NCBI GenBank assembly: GCA_030849805.1
Contig: JASANZ010002236.1
Span: 25,403-89,402, forward strand
Reading direction: 5' to 3'
Length of the DNA stretch: 64,000 bases
Source of the DNA: Sergeia podlipaevii
Taxonomy: Eukaryota; Euglenozoa; Kinetoplastea; Trypanosomatida; Trypanosomatidae
The notes beneath the pieces are model-generated. The model was given only the letters and a program-made list of their open reading frames with translations, did no database searches and was not told where the DNA came from. Each line of letters begins with the position of its first letter. Position 1 is the stretch's first letter. Shown piece by piece: positions 17,937 through 28,240 of the stretch. Both the position numbers and the translations under genes were made by a program.

Positions 17937-19832
17937 TTAAGCAGCCGCAACACCAGTCGCAGGGGTAGATGAGTTTGCATTTCCGCTGCTGCCACCCGCG
18001 GAAGCCGCCACGAGCGTATCCATGCGGACCTTCTCTACAAGTCTATTGCAGTCATCCCTAAGGTCATTGTCGTAGGGGGTGATGCGCACAGCCTGCTCCA
18101 GGAAGGTGTGTGCCCTACGGTAGTCCTTCATGCCACACAGCGCAGCAGCTCCACGCACGTACGCCTTCAGCAGTAGGTACACATGACCGCTGCTCTCACT
18201 GATCTTCCTCGCGGCTGCGCGGCGCTTACGGGCGAGATCGTCATAATTTCCCTTCGCTCCAGCCGCATTGCTGCCCTCGTCTGCCTCGCCGTTGTTCGCC
18301 ACTGCCGCCGCCGCCGCCTCGGCCTCCTCCAGCTCGTCGTCGTCATCGCTATCCGCCTGACCCCCGCCTGAGAGTGCGCCAGGTTGGTTCAGCGCCTCTG
18401 CTACTTCCCCGCAAAAGCTGATTACTTTCCCACACTCCTCCAGCGCATCGTTAAAGCGCGCTTCGTGGAGCAGGGAGGCAGCCAGATTGCATCTGGCCTG
18501 TGCGTGATAAGGATCCTCAACAAGAATGGCCTCATACACCGCGGTGGCCTCTGCATAATTGGACTTGTAGTAAAGGGCCGAGGCCTCCTGCATACGCGCC
18601 GCGAGAGGGTCACGCTTCTCAGCGTCGCTGATTCCCCGCTCTGCCATGAGCGCCTCAACTCTTGCAAGGTCCTCGGTTACATCCTCGTCGGCGGAAGGGT
18701 CGCAGTACGCTGCCGCCATGCGAAGGTCGCTCACACCAGAAATGAGATCGTCCGCCCAGCAGTAGGCGGCTCCGCGACGTGCATGAAGCTTCGTCATGAG
18801 CGCGCGGTAGCGCTCCTGCGTAACTTCACTAGCCGGCGTGTTCGCCAACATTGTCAGTGCCAACGTGCAGTCCTCAATTGCCTTCTTGTACTCGGCCAGT
18901 TGCAAGTTGCAGGCGGCGCGGTTCATGACGCATGTCAAAAAGACACCGTCGCGCTTGATAGACTCAGAGTACGCATCCGCAGCGGCCTTCCAGTCGTGAG
19001 CCTTGTAATACTTATCGGCCCTGTCCTTCCAGAACATTGGGCTGTCCTCCACAGATACAGGCTTGTAGCGACTGCGGCGGTAGTACTCCTCATCGCCGCG
19101 AGAACGTGTCGGCAGGGTCATGGCCTTGGGTGTAAAGTCAATAGTGACGTTTACTGTTTCTGCCTGGCGAACTTGCGGCACAGCGCTACCCGCTGGTGGC
19201 GCTGCGGAAGCAGTCGAAGAGGGCCGAGCAGCAGCACCTGCACTTGCCATGGCAGCAGCAATATCAGCCGGAGAGCGCGGTACGTCCTCCTTTTTTCTCT
19301 CCCGTTGCTCTCGAGTAGTTGCGTCCTCCCAGGCGTACAGATCCTCCTCCGCCTCTGTCCTCTCTGCCTGCACCCGCTCCTCAATCACATTACGTTGCTT
19401 CTTTTCAACTTCCCATTGCTCCTCCGTCATGCGCCGTTTCTCACTCTCTTGTTGCTGCCTGCGTGCCTGCAACTTTTCGTTGTAGCGCTGCTCCTCCTGC
19501 TTCATAGAGGCCTCACGCCGCTCAAGCAGCGCCTTCTTGCCTAAAGTGCGGCTATTGACACACAAGGCGTCCCACACAAGACCTGGTTCAGACTTACGCA
19601 GTCGCAGATGCAGCAGAGAGGCATCCTCGCTATCCATGTAATGAGTGGACGCTTCCGGATCCACTGGGTGGAGAAGATCCAGAGTCAGCAGATACGTCGG
19701 AGGTGCATTGATCTTTGCAAACACAGAAGATACAAGCACATCAATGGCATCCTTCTTGAAACCTTTGATGGTTACTTGCAGCAGCACTTCGTCTACTGTC
19801 TGCTCCCATTCAAACTGAGGCTTAACGGGCAT
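17937..19832 (-). CDS. DNAAF4: Axonemal dynein assembly factor DNAAF4 (DYX1C1)
   Basis: A 631-residue cytoplasmic co-chaperone predicted to help HSP90/HSP70 fold axonemal dynein heavy chains before transport into the flagellum. An N-terminal CS domain (about 1-85) begins with FEWEQTVDEVLLQVTIKGF and includes LHLRLRKSEPGLVWDAL. A long charged coiled coil (100-190) follows. Then comes the family-specific VTIDFTPKAMTLPTRSR near 230-246. C-terminal TPRs start with MFWKDRADKYYKAHDWKAAA and continue at about 390-450 and 520-590. An acidic insert (DSDDDDELEEAEAAAAAV) splits the TPR region. It is longer than human DYX1C1 (420 residues) because of the linker and insert. The ATG at 19832 follows an AG at 19992 with a CTCTTCTTTT tract. 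The stop is TAA. Confidence 0.88.
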   Translation of the reverse strand: MPVKPQFEWEQTVDEVLLQVTIKGFKKDAIDVLVSSVFAKINAPPTYLLTLDLLHPVDPEASTHYMDSEDASLLHLRLRKSEPGLVWDALCVNSRTLGKKALLERREASMKQEEQRYNEKLQARRQQQESEKRRMTEEQWEVEKKQRNVIEERVQAERTEAEEDLYAWEDATTREQRERKKEDVPRSPADIAAAMASAGAAARPSSTASAAPPAGSAVPQVRQAETVNVTIDFTPKAMTLPTRSRGDEEYYRRSRYKPVSVEDSPMFWKDRADKYYKAHDWKAAADAYSESIKRDGVFLTCVMNRAACNLQLAEYKKAIEDCTLALTMLANTPASEVTQERYRALMTKLHARRGAAYCWADDLISGVSDLRMAAAYCDPSADEDVTEDLARVEALMAERGISDAEKRDPLAARMQEASALYYKSNYAEATAVYEAILVEDPYHAQARCNLAASLLHEARFNDALEECGKVISFCGEVAEALNQPGALSGGGQADSDDDDELEEAEAAAAAVANNGEADEGSNAAGAKGNYDDLARKRRAAARKISESSGHVYLLLKAYVRGAAALCGMKDYRRAHTFLEQAVRITPYDNDLRDDCNRLVEKVRMDTLVAASAGGSSGNANSSTPATGVAAA

Positions 19833-20824
19833 TTATGGATATTTTTATGAATATATTGACCCAGTCTATTTGTCTCTCTCGTTTCTATTCTTGCTAATTA
19901 TAAAACACAAGATTAGTATGCGCTAGATAGAGTACCCTCGCTTAGCGCAATATCAACTCTCTCTCTCTCTGTGTCTGTATGTATGTCTGTCTATATAAAA
20001 GAAGAGAAATATATTAACGTTTGTGCCACTGTTGGCATACGAGAAAAATAAAAGAAAAGAAAAGGGGGGAAAAAGTCAACGCTTTCCATATGAAAAGAGA
20101 AAAAAGGAGGCAAGCGTTCCTCCGTTCGCGTTACGTACACTTAGTGTAGCCAATTAGACGATAACAAGTAGTGCCTATTTTCACTCTTTCTCCTCTTTAC
20201 AATATTTTGTTTTGTTTTCCTTTTTTTTTTTTTGATTCGTACCTATAGATAGCAGTAGTACAGCAATCCAATAGTTGAAGGCACAGTCCTTCGCTTTTTC
20301 CTCCTCTTTCCTTTTCATGTTGTAAGCGTGTAAGCAGTTACGCCTTCCCCTGATTTTGGCGGGAGACACAGCAAAAGCAAAAAAAAAAAAGTAAACATAT
20401 GGAGATCCAGCAATGATAATAATAAAGCATATTGGCAAGAGAACAGGAAATCAAAGAAATAATTTCAAAAAAAAAAAAAAAAGAACGCTCAAGCAACGCC
20501 CCTCTAAAAGAAAAAACTGCATCCAAATAAATATATATTCGAGGTAGCAGCAAACAGAAAAATATAAAGCGCGCATGAGCACAGTGATGCAACGATGGAG
20601 GATGGGGCAGCTGTAGTGTATGAAGAAGTAGCTAATGTAAACCAAAATGCTATCTTAAAGCAGTGCCCATACACGCACACACACACATTCATTCATATAT
20701 CCACGCATCCTCAATGCTTTTGTTCTATTTCGTTGCTACAGCTTCAATATGGCTTTGTGCGGTACCGTTGTCCTGATCGTCGCTGTATCAGCTGCATGCA
20801 CTCTTTCTCCCCCCTTCCCTTCCC
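19833..20824. promoter_or_regulatory. Intergenic gap upstream of DNAAF4
   Basis: No gene is seen. A CTCTTCTTTTATATAG signal on the coding strand puts the likely acceptor at 19991. Runs of A on the plus strand lie at 20380-20390 and 20467-20482, and a T run lies at 20221-20234. A small plus-strand frame from 20749 resembles a signal peptide by chance. Confidence 0.45.
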
Positions 20825-22873
20825 CTACTCCGTCGTCGTGTCTGAGCGTGGGCTTGTGGTATCACGGCCTCTCTCCTGCCGTCTCTTCAAGTTTTGGCGG
20901 TGAACAATACTACCCGCGCCGGACAAAGCGCCGCTCATGAGCGTCCCAGCATCCTGCCACCTACGCCGCAGTGAGCCACTCGCACAGGTAATGTGATACC
21001 GGAGCACATCCAAGCGGGCGGCAGTGTCATCCTCCTTCATATACACGTAGAAGGGGGCCAGACCGTCTGGCAGCCGCATGTAGACGCAGTGTGCACCCAA
21101 AAGTACCGCCTGCTTCACAGACATAGACTCTATCCCCAAAGATGCCGCGCCGCGTCCCGCTGCGGTGGCGGCCGCTTGCGAGCTAGAGGAGGCAGTATCA
21201 GGTGGAGCGCAGAGAAGACGGCGCTTGCGATCCTGCAGCACCGACCGTTGACTCTCCGAACATGTGTTGAAACACAATGTGCACAGTGGCTCCCAGCCGA
21301 GAGAAACCGGTGGCTCGCCGCCCTCAACGTTTACGTCCGGCCCCACTCCACGCTCGGTGCAGCACTTGGGACATAAAAATTGCCCGCAGCGGCCACACAT
21401 CACTTTGGTGACGGTGCTAGAGAAGGCGGTCGCACAGAGATTGCACTGCTTACGTAACCGTGGCACGCATAAAAACTGCGAAGGATCACCGGCACGTTCA
21501 CCTAGCGAGCGGTTCTCCAGCTGGGCCACTGCCTGAAGCAGCACCTCACTCTCCTGTAACAATACGCGCATTTTCTTTAGCGCAGGCGCGACGCTGGCGG
21601 CCACGTTCGACATGCGAGAGTCCGCGTCGCGGCTGGCCGCTGCTGAGAGCTTCGCCCCACTCTTTTCCATAATCTTGTTGGATAGAATGACATCACGCAC
21701 GCGGCTCCGAATGAACTCATTGCGAAGTACCTCCAGGCGCTCCAGCTCCGCCGCCGTCTTGTGCTGTTTCTTTGTCTCTTGTGTCGCTGAAGGTGCAGTA
21801 GCAGAGTGCCTCTTAGCATCTTTCTTTCTATTTGCAGTTCGGGTTTTGCCAACACAAGTACCCCCATCAGAACTCTTCACAGGGTGGCGGAGTGGGAACG
21901 TGGTAATCTGCGGCTCGACTGCGGCGGCAGCAGGATGGGGAGGAGGAACAACAACAGGATGAACTCGCCCCCCACCCAAAGCGAGAGGATCGTCGCCGCT
22001 GCCATCGTGCTTGGCTAACATCTTCCGGGAGAAGGCGCTGAAAGACGACGGGTCTTCCTCTGTTTCTGCCAGCCGTCCTGTGCTGGGGACGTTGAGCCAC
22101 GTGGTGTCTGTGTACTCCACCGTGAACCCTGGACGAGCGCTACCGCTTGCGCTTGTCTTCGTCGGCACTCCAGCACGCGTGCTATTATCGTCCACTTCAC
22201 TGCCAGGAAACTGTTCAATAACAACAACAGGAGGCGTCGCTACCTCCGCGTGGGCTGCCACGGCCGCCTTGCGTACTGTGCTACTCACGTAGTGGTCAGT
22301 CTCTGCTTCACCGTCGTGCCCGTAGTCGTCCGCGACGTTGTCGTCGCTTTCACTCTCGCCAGTCCCAGAAAGATAATCAAACCCGTCCAGTGCAGTGAGC
22401 TCCCACTCATCTGCGAGGGCCTTCTTCTCAGCAGCTCGTAATGCAGCCACATAATCGTTCACCTCACTTTCAGTGACCGTGGGTGGAGGCTTCAGCACAG
22501 CGTACGCACCTTGATAGGATACTGTGCTGCTCGTCGCTGGTGCGTTGACTCTATCCATTGCGCGCTTTGCATCGACTGCTGTCTGACTCGTGGCATTCTG
22601 GTGTTCCCCCTCTTGACTTTCTGACGATGAAGCCCTAGTGAACTGCTCAAGAATCTTAAGAGAAGCACTGCATTGATCAAGAGAGGATTCAACGTATCGG
22701 AGATAGACACTGGCACGGCAGTGAAGAGCCGCCACATCTACTTCAGTACTACTGCCGCTTCCTCCACTGCCAGCTTCAAATACAGAAGGAGGTCTGTAAT
22801 GTAGGCGAGAGCTGCACTGCTTGAGCGCTTCGTCGAGAGACATCGCTGGAACACTGTGGCTGTTTCCTTGCAT
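20825..22873 (-). CDS. FYVE-like zinc-finger protein, 682 aa
   Basis: A mostly disordered protein with one clear zinc finger at about 475-537: CNLCATAF, MCGRCGQFLCPKC, then EPLCTLCFNTC. The spacing of its eight cysteines matches FYVE/FYVE-related fingers, which bind PI3P on endosomes. The finger lacks the basic RHHCR-type motif, replaced by KVMCGRCG, so lipid binding is doubtful. The N-terminal 60 residues look ordered (ALKQCSSRLHYRPPSVF; VYLRYVESSLDQC). The middle is acidic and Ser/Pro-rich, with a basic KK stretch before a helix (ELERLEVLRNEFIRSRV). The C-terminus has YVYMKEDDTAARLDVLRYH. The ATG at 22873 and an in-frame ATG ten codons later are both possible starts. An AG at 22929 after a poly-T tract supports this gene start. 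The stop is TAG. Confidence 0.8.
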   Translation of the reverse strand: MQGNSHSVPAMSLDEALKQCSSRLHYRPPSVFEAGSGGSGSSTEVDVAALHCRASVYLRYVESSLDQCSASLKILEQFTRASSSESQEGEHQNATSQTAVDAKRAMDRVNAPATSSTVSYQGAYAVLKPPPTVTESEVNDYVAALRAAEKKALADEWELTALDGFDYLSGTGESESDDNVADDYGHDGEAETDHYVSSTVRKAAVAAHAEVATPPVVVIEQFPGSEVDDNSTRAGVPTKTSASGSARPGFTVEYTDTTWLNVPSTGRLAETEEDPSSFSAFSRKMLAKHDGSGDDPLALGGGRVHPVVVPPPHPAAAAVEPQITTFPLRHPVKSSDGGTCVGKTRTANRKKDAKRHSATAPSATQETKKQHKTAAELERLEVLRNEFIRSRVRDVILSNKIMEKSGAKLSAAASRDADSRMSNVAASVAPALKKMRVLLQESEVLLQAVAQLENRSLGERAGDPSQFLCVPRLRKQCNLCATAFSSTVTKVMCGRCGQFLCPKCCTERGVGPDVNVEGGEPPVSLGWEPLCTLCFNTCSESQRSVLQDRKRRLLCAPPDTASSSSQAAATAAGRGAASLGIESMSVKQAVLLGAHCVYMRLPDGLAPFYVYMKEDDTAARLDVLRYHITCASGSLRRRWQDAGTLMSGALSGAGSIVHRQNLKRRQERGRDTTSPRSDTTTE

Positions 22874-24270
22874 TCCTCTTTTTTCTCTGGTATGTGTGGA
22901 GGGATGTGAGTACGAAAGGGATAGTCGCTTTCAGAGTTTTTAAAAAAAAAATTTCGTTTTTTTGTATGTGTATGTATGTTAAGAGAAGGATAAGAGTTGG
23001 TAACAACTGTGTTGCAGCTACTGACCACCGTGGTCAGAGAAAGAGTACTAAATAGTTGTTTAAAAAAAAAAAGCAAAAACTATATATATATTTGTGTTTG
23101 TATGTATGATGGGGAAGCAAAACCAGATAGCTTCTCACTGGTGTGAGATCACTGTTACGGAGCTTGTTGTAAACTTACAAGAAAAGGAGGAGGAGGAGGA
23201 AGAACAAACATATATTGAGGAACAGCGCGAGAGCGAGTGCCGGGGATGCGTATGCAAGTGTGAACAATTGCACGTTGGCAATCTATATAAAAAAAAAAAG
23301 AGAGAGAAATGTGCTTAGTTACCTTGAGCACAGTAACAGAAAAAGCTTCCATCTGCAACGCCATGGATGTATTGTTTTTTTTTCTTCTTTTTGCCTTTTA
23401 AGCATCAGACACAGTTGAAGAGCCGCATTGATATTGTTTTTCTAAGTAGGTTTTAAAAAACGTACAAACGTTAAAAAACGAAACTCATGCACCCTCGGTT
23501 ACGCGAGAACAAGAAGCAACAACAAAAAAAAAGAGCGCGCAAACAATGCCTAGCTATTGGTCGCAGTGCAGGGAGAGAGGAAAGGTTGCTTCTTACGGTA
23601 AAAAGAAAAAAGGAAAAAAAGGACTAATTGTAACCTCCATCATAGCTGCAGACTGAGAGAGATGGGGAGGAAAGCTGGCACATCATTGCACTAGTCTTGT
23701 TTTTTGCTCCTCTCTTTCTTTTAAAGTCAGCGTGGAACCAATCTGTAGTATTCAGAGATAGAACTACTGCCAAAAGAAAGCACCCCCCGTATTGCATGTA
23801 TGCATCCTTCACTCTACAAAACGATCTCCCGTCGCTCTTTCCATTTTTCCTCTTCCATCATTTTTCCGCCTTCTTTCATCTGCGGAAAACAACCGTTTTC
23901 TTGTGGTTGTCTACAAAAGAAGAGGAAAGTACAACAAGAATTCAAAATGCAAAAAGAAAAAAATGAAAGAAAGGGCTGAAGAATAAGCACAAAGACACCC
24001 GCTGAAAGAACTGTCAGGTCCGTCGTTGGGGAAAAGCACACGGACATGTACACAAAGTAAAAAAAAAGCCACTTGTCAATGCACACACATGGTCCATTAC
24101 ACGATACCGTCAAAGAAAAAGTAAGTCAACATGTGGAGTTGTAGAGATTCAAAAGATGTGCGCATAAAAAAAAGATAAAAATAGGCGCAAAGACAAAGAA
24201 GGAAAAGAAAAGAGATTGGTCGTTCCACGCATTTTTACTGTGCATATGTGTGTGTGTGTGTGTGTGTGAC
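22874..24270. promoter_or_regulatory. Intergenic gap, 1.4 kb
   Basis: No gene is seen. A poly-T tract on the coding strand (complement of about 22942-22951) and an AG at 22929 serve the FYVE-like gene. The remainder is A-rich, with a (TG)11 run at 24247-24268 that ends two bases before the stop codon of the CDS gene. Confidence 0.5.
24247..24268. repeat. (TG)11 microsatellite next to a stop codon
   Basis: A perfect TG run that lies directly 3' of the CDP-DAG synthase stop codon (TGA at 24271-24273 on the minus strand), so it is at the very start of that mRNA's 3' UTR. Confidence 0.93.
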
Positions 24271-25623
24271 TCACATGGAAACCGTAGCAGCGGAAAGGCC
24301 CATTAGTACACACATAATACAATGCATGAAAGGCAGCGTTAGCAGAAGCCCATCAATCCTGTCTAGTACGCCACCGTGACCAGGAATAATAAACCCAGCG
24401 TCCTTCACGTGAGCCGAGCGCTTCAGTAGAGACTGCAAGAGATCCCCCATCACACCAAACATGCCCATGACACTGCCAATTGCTAGCCAAACTGGAACAG
24501 TGAGGAAGCGCGCTGACATCACATTCTCCTCAGGCATCTGTAGAAAATGAAAAAAGCACATGCACGCCGTAAAGAAGAAGGCGTTGCTTGTAATGCCAGC
24601 AATTGCACCTTCCAGGGACTTGTTGGGGCTGATCGCCTTGTAAAGAGGTCGTGGGCCCGCCAGAACAAACCTTTTGAAAACACCTGGTTCGCTGGCACCT
24701 TCCTTCTTGACAGCGTCTTCACTATTATACTTCATTCGCATGCTGTTAAGTGCACGACCCACCAGTAGTGCCATAATATCGTTAGTGAAATTGCCAACCA
24801 TGGTAGAGAAGATCCACGGCACACCCACTGCGGGTATGGAGTACACAAACAAAGGGCTCGTAGCGCCTGCTAGCCACAAGATGCCGAATATGTCAAGACA
24901 GAAATCCAAAAACTGCTCGGTGGGCTGCCTCCCCGCAATCATCTTGAGCTCTAAATCAAGAAAGTACTTACGCTGCGCTCGCTTCAGTGCATCCTTGTCG
25001 CCTCTCGGAGCGGGTGGAGAAGACCTGCGCTGCGTTCGAAGCTTTGCAACTGCCTCGCCCATCCTCACCTCGAGTCCATTGTGCGCAGTCAACGTGACCA
25101 TCACCAAGGTGAGAAAGAACACAGTGAAGGTAACAATAAACGCACGCTCACCATAGTACGCTGCAATGGACAAACAAGCCCAGAATAAATGTTTAAGAAT
25201 ATTGTAAAAGCTTAGCGGAACCACAGGTAATGCATATTCTAGCGGGTGAAGAGGGTGCCCGTCTGTCTCCGCACTTGATTTACTATCTGTAAGTCCGTCG
25301 GCACTAACTGAGTTTTTCGGACTCAAGTTGTCTCCAGGGCCAATGAGCAGGGCGACTTTAAGATGACGCTTCAGTCCAGCCCACTCGATGCCACCCACTG
25401 AAATGGCAAAGAAGACAATTGCCGTGGTAGCCCACTTGGAGTACATACCAAACGCTAAAATCGCTGGTGCAACAGTAAGGCAGGTGATAGCGCGTATCGC
25501 CATGTTCGAAATCCCCTTGCCCTTTGTCGCAGATGGCGTTGTGGCCACCGTGTCCTTCTTCACGTCATTTCCTTCGGCGCGTAGTGGAGTCACTGAAAAT
25601 GGACTAGGGGCTCTTTTCTTCAT
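24271..25623 (-). CDS. CDP-diacylglycerol synthase (phosphatidate cytidylyltransferase)
   Basis: A 450-residue integral membrane enzyme that makes CDP-diacylglycerol from phosphatidic acid and CTP, the precursor of phosphatidylinositol and cardiolipin-type lipids, usually in the ER. The family signature is intact near 395-420: SLLKRSAHVKDAG followed by PGHGGVLDRIDG, which holds the metal-binding acidic residues. SPNKSLEGAIAG near 325 is another family motif. About eight hydrophobic segments are spread from residue 45 to the end. A hydrophilic insert between membrane segments (about 195-225) is Arg/Lys-rich. Length is typical of eukaryotic CDS1. The ATG at 25623 is the first in frame; the splice acceptor is not clear. 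The stop is TGA. Confidence 0.93.
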   Translation of the reverse strand: MKKRAPSPFSVTPLRAEGNDVKKDTVATTPSATKGKGISNMAIRAITCLTVAPAILAFGMYSKWATTAIVFFAISVGGIEWAGLKRHLKVALLIGPGDNLSPKNSVSADGLTDSKSSAETDGHPLHPLEYALPVVPLSFYNILKHLFWACLSIAAYYGERAFIVTFTVFFLTLVMVTLTAHNGLEVRMGEAVAKLRTQRRSSPPAPRGDKDALKRAQRKYFLDLELKMIAGRQPTEQFLDFCLDIFGILWLAGATSPLFVYSIPAVGVPWIFSTMVGNFTNDIMALLVGRALNSMRMKYNSEDAVKKEGASEPGVFKRFVLAGPRPLYKAISPNKSLEGAIAGITSNAFFFTACMCFFHFLQMPEENVMSARFLTVPVWLAIGSVMGMFGVMGDLLQSLLKRSAHVKDAGFIIPGHGGVLDRIDGLLLTLPFMHCIMCVLMGLSAATVSM

Positions 25624-26557
25624 CTTTCAATCTTTTCCTAGATAAGTGGAGATGCGTACGTGAATAAACGCAGTTTTGCGTTGTGTGTCTCCTCCCCTCA
25701 CCTTTCAGCGTATTCTATATCAAACTGTTTTCCCCTGATACTCCTTTTTTTTTTAGAATAGTAAGTGGGGCAAGAGCAACACCGTGTGTCCAATTGAAAA
25801 ATGTGAAAAAAAAAAACTGCGGAGATATGGTTTGGTTAGACCACCTGCAAAAAATAAAAACTAAATCACGGCAGAAACAACGATCAAAAAAAAAAAAAAT
25901 GTTGACCACAGAGAAAGGCAACTCCCACCTTCGTGTTTTTAAAAATAATCAATATTAATGGTAATGAGCGTTGACGTACGAGAACCTTAACCAAATATAT
26001 CACTTCAGAAAAAAATGAAACAATAGTACCGAGTTTTCGTTCCTAACCTTATAAAAAAAGGCTGTGAATTTGCAATCCTGGGAGATGGCGCCTATAAAAA
26101 TAAGTTTCCGTTTCCTTCCAAACAAACGCCAGAAATGTACTTGTTTATGAGTTCTGCAGATGGCGCTCTTAATCCTTCACAAAGATATTGTATGCATTAC
26201 AAAAAAAAAGGAGGAAAAAAAAAAAAGAAAAAGGCATGTATATGAATAGTTTTGAATCAGAAAAGCATTTTAACAAAAAAAAAGGGGCGGAAAGGTACGA
26301 ACATGTGTGTATGCGAGTGTGTGACCTGCACAGCTACCCAATATGTATGTAAATAGCAGTAACTGGAGCGTGTTTTCTTTTCTTTTCCTTTTGAAAGCGA
26401 GAAAAGGCACTTGTATCACATTTATTATCGTCACAAAAATAATTTACGGTTGTATATCAGCAGACACACGGCTTTCTTTCTTTTAATATTTCGTTTTTGT
26501 TTCTTTTCTTTTTGTCAGACGTGTAAGGGGTGCACATCGGTATAACAAAAACAATAC

Positions 26558-26562
<5 letters not shown>

Positions 26563-26592
<30 letters not shown>
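26563..26592. repeat. (TG)15 microsatellite
   Basis: A perfect TG dinucleotide run of 30 bases in the gap between the CDS gene and the RTE1/TMEM222-like gene. Confidence 0.94.
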
Positions 26593-26594
<2 letters not shown>

Positions 26595-27387
26595 GCTTCT
26601 GTCGAATGCATATACCCTTTGGGAAATGAAATGCTCGCAACGTCAAAGATAAATGAAAGAAAAAGAAAAAAAAGCAACTTGCACAATATAGCTGATCATT
26701 CTTGCAGCCGCCTACACACGCATCCACTTAAGAGTTGGAAACTTTCTAGTACACATTTCTCCCCTTCCACTACACTACTACTTCTTGATGCATTTGTCTG
26801 CTGCCTTGATTTTTTTTTTTTCCCCATAGCAAAGAACCTCCTGTAAGGGAAAGAAATGGCACAACGTATGCGGGAGCAAAAGGAATAGAAAAAAAAAAGA
26901 GAGCCCAACAGTCTACAACATAAAGAGGTAGAAAAATATGGAACACAAACACATACGAGTTCCTGCGTTTCGCAAAAAAAAACTTTCATTTTCTTCTATT
27001 CACTCGTCATATATAAATATATATATATCTTTTCAGTCATATGTCCCTCTGCTTTCCCTTAGGCGCTTATATTATCCCACTTTCTTTCATTCTCCTTGAG
27101 TAAGATTAACACAAAAAAAAGTCACAAATGAAAGATAAAAGACAGGTATAATATATATCACTGTGTAGCAGCACAAAAAAAAAAATCGTGGGAAATAAAA
27201 AAAAGGAAGAAGAAAAGATAGGAAGAATAGATACACTCCTATCCCACGCAATGGCCTTCACATGTCTACGTTTGGTGCTTCCTGTCGCTACTGTACTTCG
27301 ACTGCCCCTCCTCCCGCCAAAGATGTGTACAAGCTCTCTCTCCCTCTTCATAAAAAAAGGGAGAAAGAGGAGGGAAAATTTGGGTCA

Positions 27388-27456
27388 AGTACTGCCCAAT
27401 CACAAAAAGTTAGCGTCTGTAAAGATGAACATGCTTGCGTAGCAGCAAGCAGTACT
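27388..27456. other. Possible stem-loop, 69 bases
   Basis: Eight-base perfect inverted arms (AGTACTGC at 27388-27395 and GCAGTACT at 27449-27456) enclose a second possible hairpin with seven-base arms (TGCTTGC at 27432 and GCAAGCA at 27445). The two pairings compete for three bases. The size is like a single-hairpin H/ACA RNA, but no AGA box is visible at the 3' edge on either strand. Confidence 0.25.
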
Positions 27457-28240
27457 GGCACATCGATATATATATAGCACTGGCCAGAAGCAAGAGAGAA
27501 AAAAAAAAAATTGAACTACAGCAGATAATCACAGCAGTAGAAAAAGAGAGGTGAAAAGGGAAATCGTCTGGAAGTTATCCAAGCTGCGACTCCTGCGTAT
27601 TGCATGGGGGGAATGTTTTGAGATATGTATATATGTGGGTATGTGTCAAGAACAAGGCCAGTACACGCGTCATCTTTGGTTGGAACTTTGCTGCTTTAAG
27701 CAAAAAAGAGAAAAGTCTGTCCAAAGAAACCATAAAAACGGAGTACGCCCATCATCCGGAAAGAAAGATACAAAAATAAAAAATGATAAAAAAAAAAGTA
27801 ATAAAAAAGGAAAAACACCCAAAGATAGTGATGTTTGGTGCCCAAGATTAGCTTCCTAACTCACTGAGAAAGGGTAAAGGGAGAGAAAATGTCGTTCAGC
27901 TAATATTCTTTTAAAAAAGGATCAACCTTTAATACGCGCACACATATGTATATAATTTATCAAGTCCAAAGAAAAAGAAAGGTATTTCCGTCTCAGAAAT
28001 ACACACACACACACATACATATGAATCTCAAGAGAGCGCTTTTCATTGTATTTGTGTTTGTGTAATTTGCCTTCTGCGCTCTCTCTCTATGCTTTTCTCT
28101 CCTTTTTCAATTCTCTCTTTCCCTCTCTCCTTTAAATACTGAAAAAAAAAAAATGCCATCAAATGATCTCAGTGAGAGAAAACAGAGCCAGCCCTAACCT
28201 TTCTTTGTGTGTGTGTCGCTCTCCCAGTGTCTCGCATTCT

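Larger units (their letters stand above)
25624..28240. other. Longest gene-free stretch, 2.6 kb
   Basis: No credible gene is seen on either strand. It holds the CDS leader, A-rich low-complexity sequence, a (TG)15 run at 26563-26592, two copies of AGATGGCGC about 75 bases apart (26083 and 26158), and a 69-base inverted-repeat region at 27388-27456. Gaps of this size in trypanosomatid transcription units sometimes hold snoRNA clusters, but I could not identify box C/D or AGA-box elements with confidence. Confidence 0.5.

Noticed and set aside
18384..19544. A 386-codon plus-strand open frame
   Set aside because: It is a shadow of DNAAF4 coding sequence and has no recognisable domain.
20749..20940. 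A plus-strand frame that begins like a signal peptide, preceded by a pyrimidine tract and AG
   Set aside because: It overlaps the 3' end of the FYVE-like gene, is only 63 codons long, and its rest is low-complexity Ser/Pro.
27551..27859. A 102-codon plus-strand frame in the large gap
   Set aside because: Its second half is Lys/Asn low complexity from A-rich DNA, it is on the wrong strand, and it has no domain.
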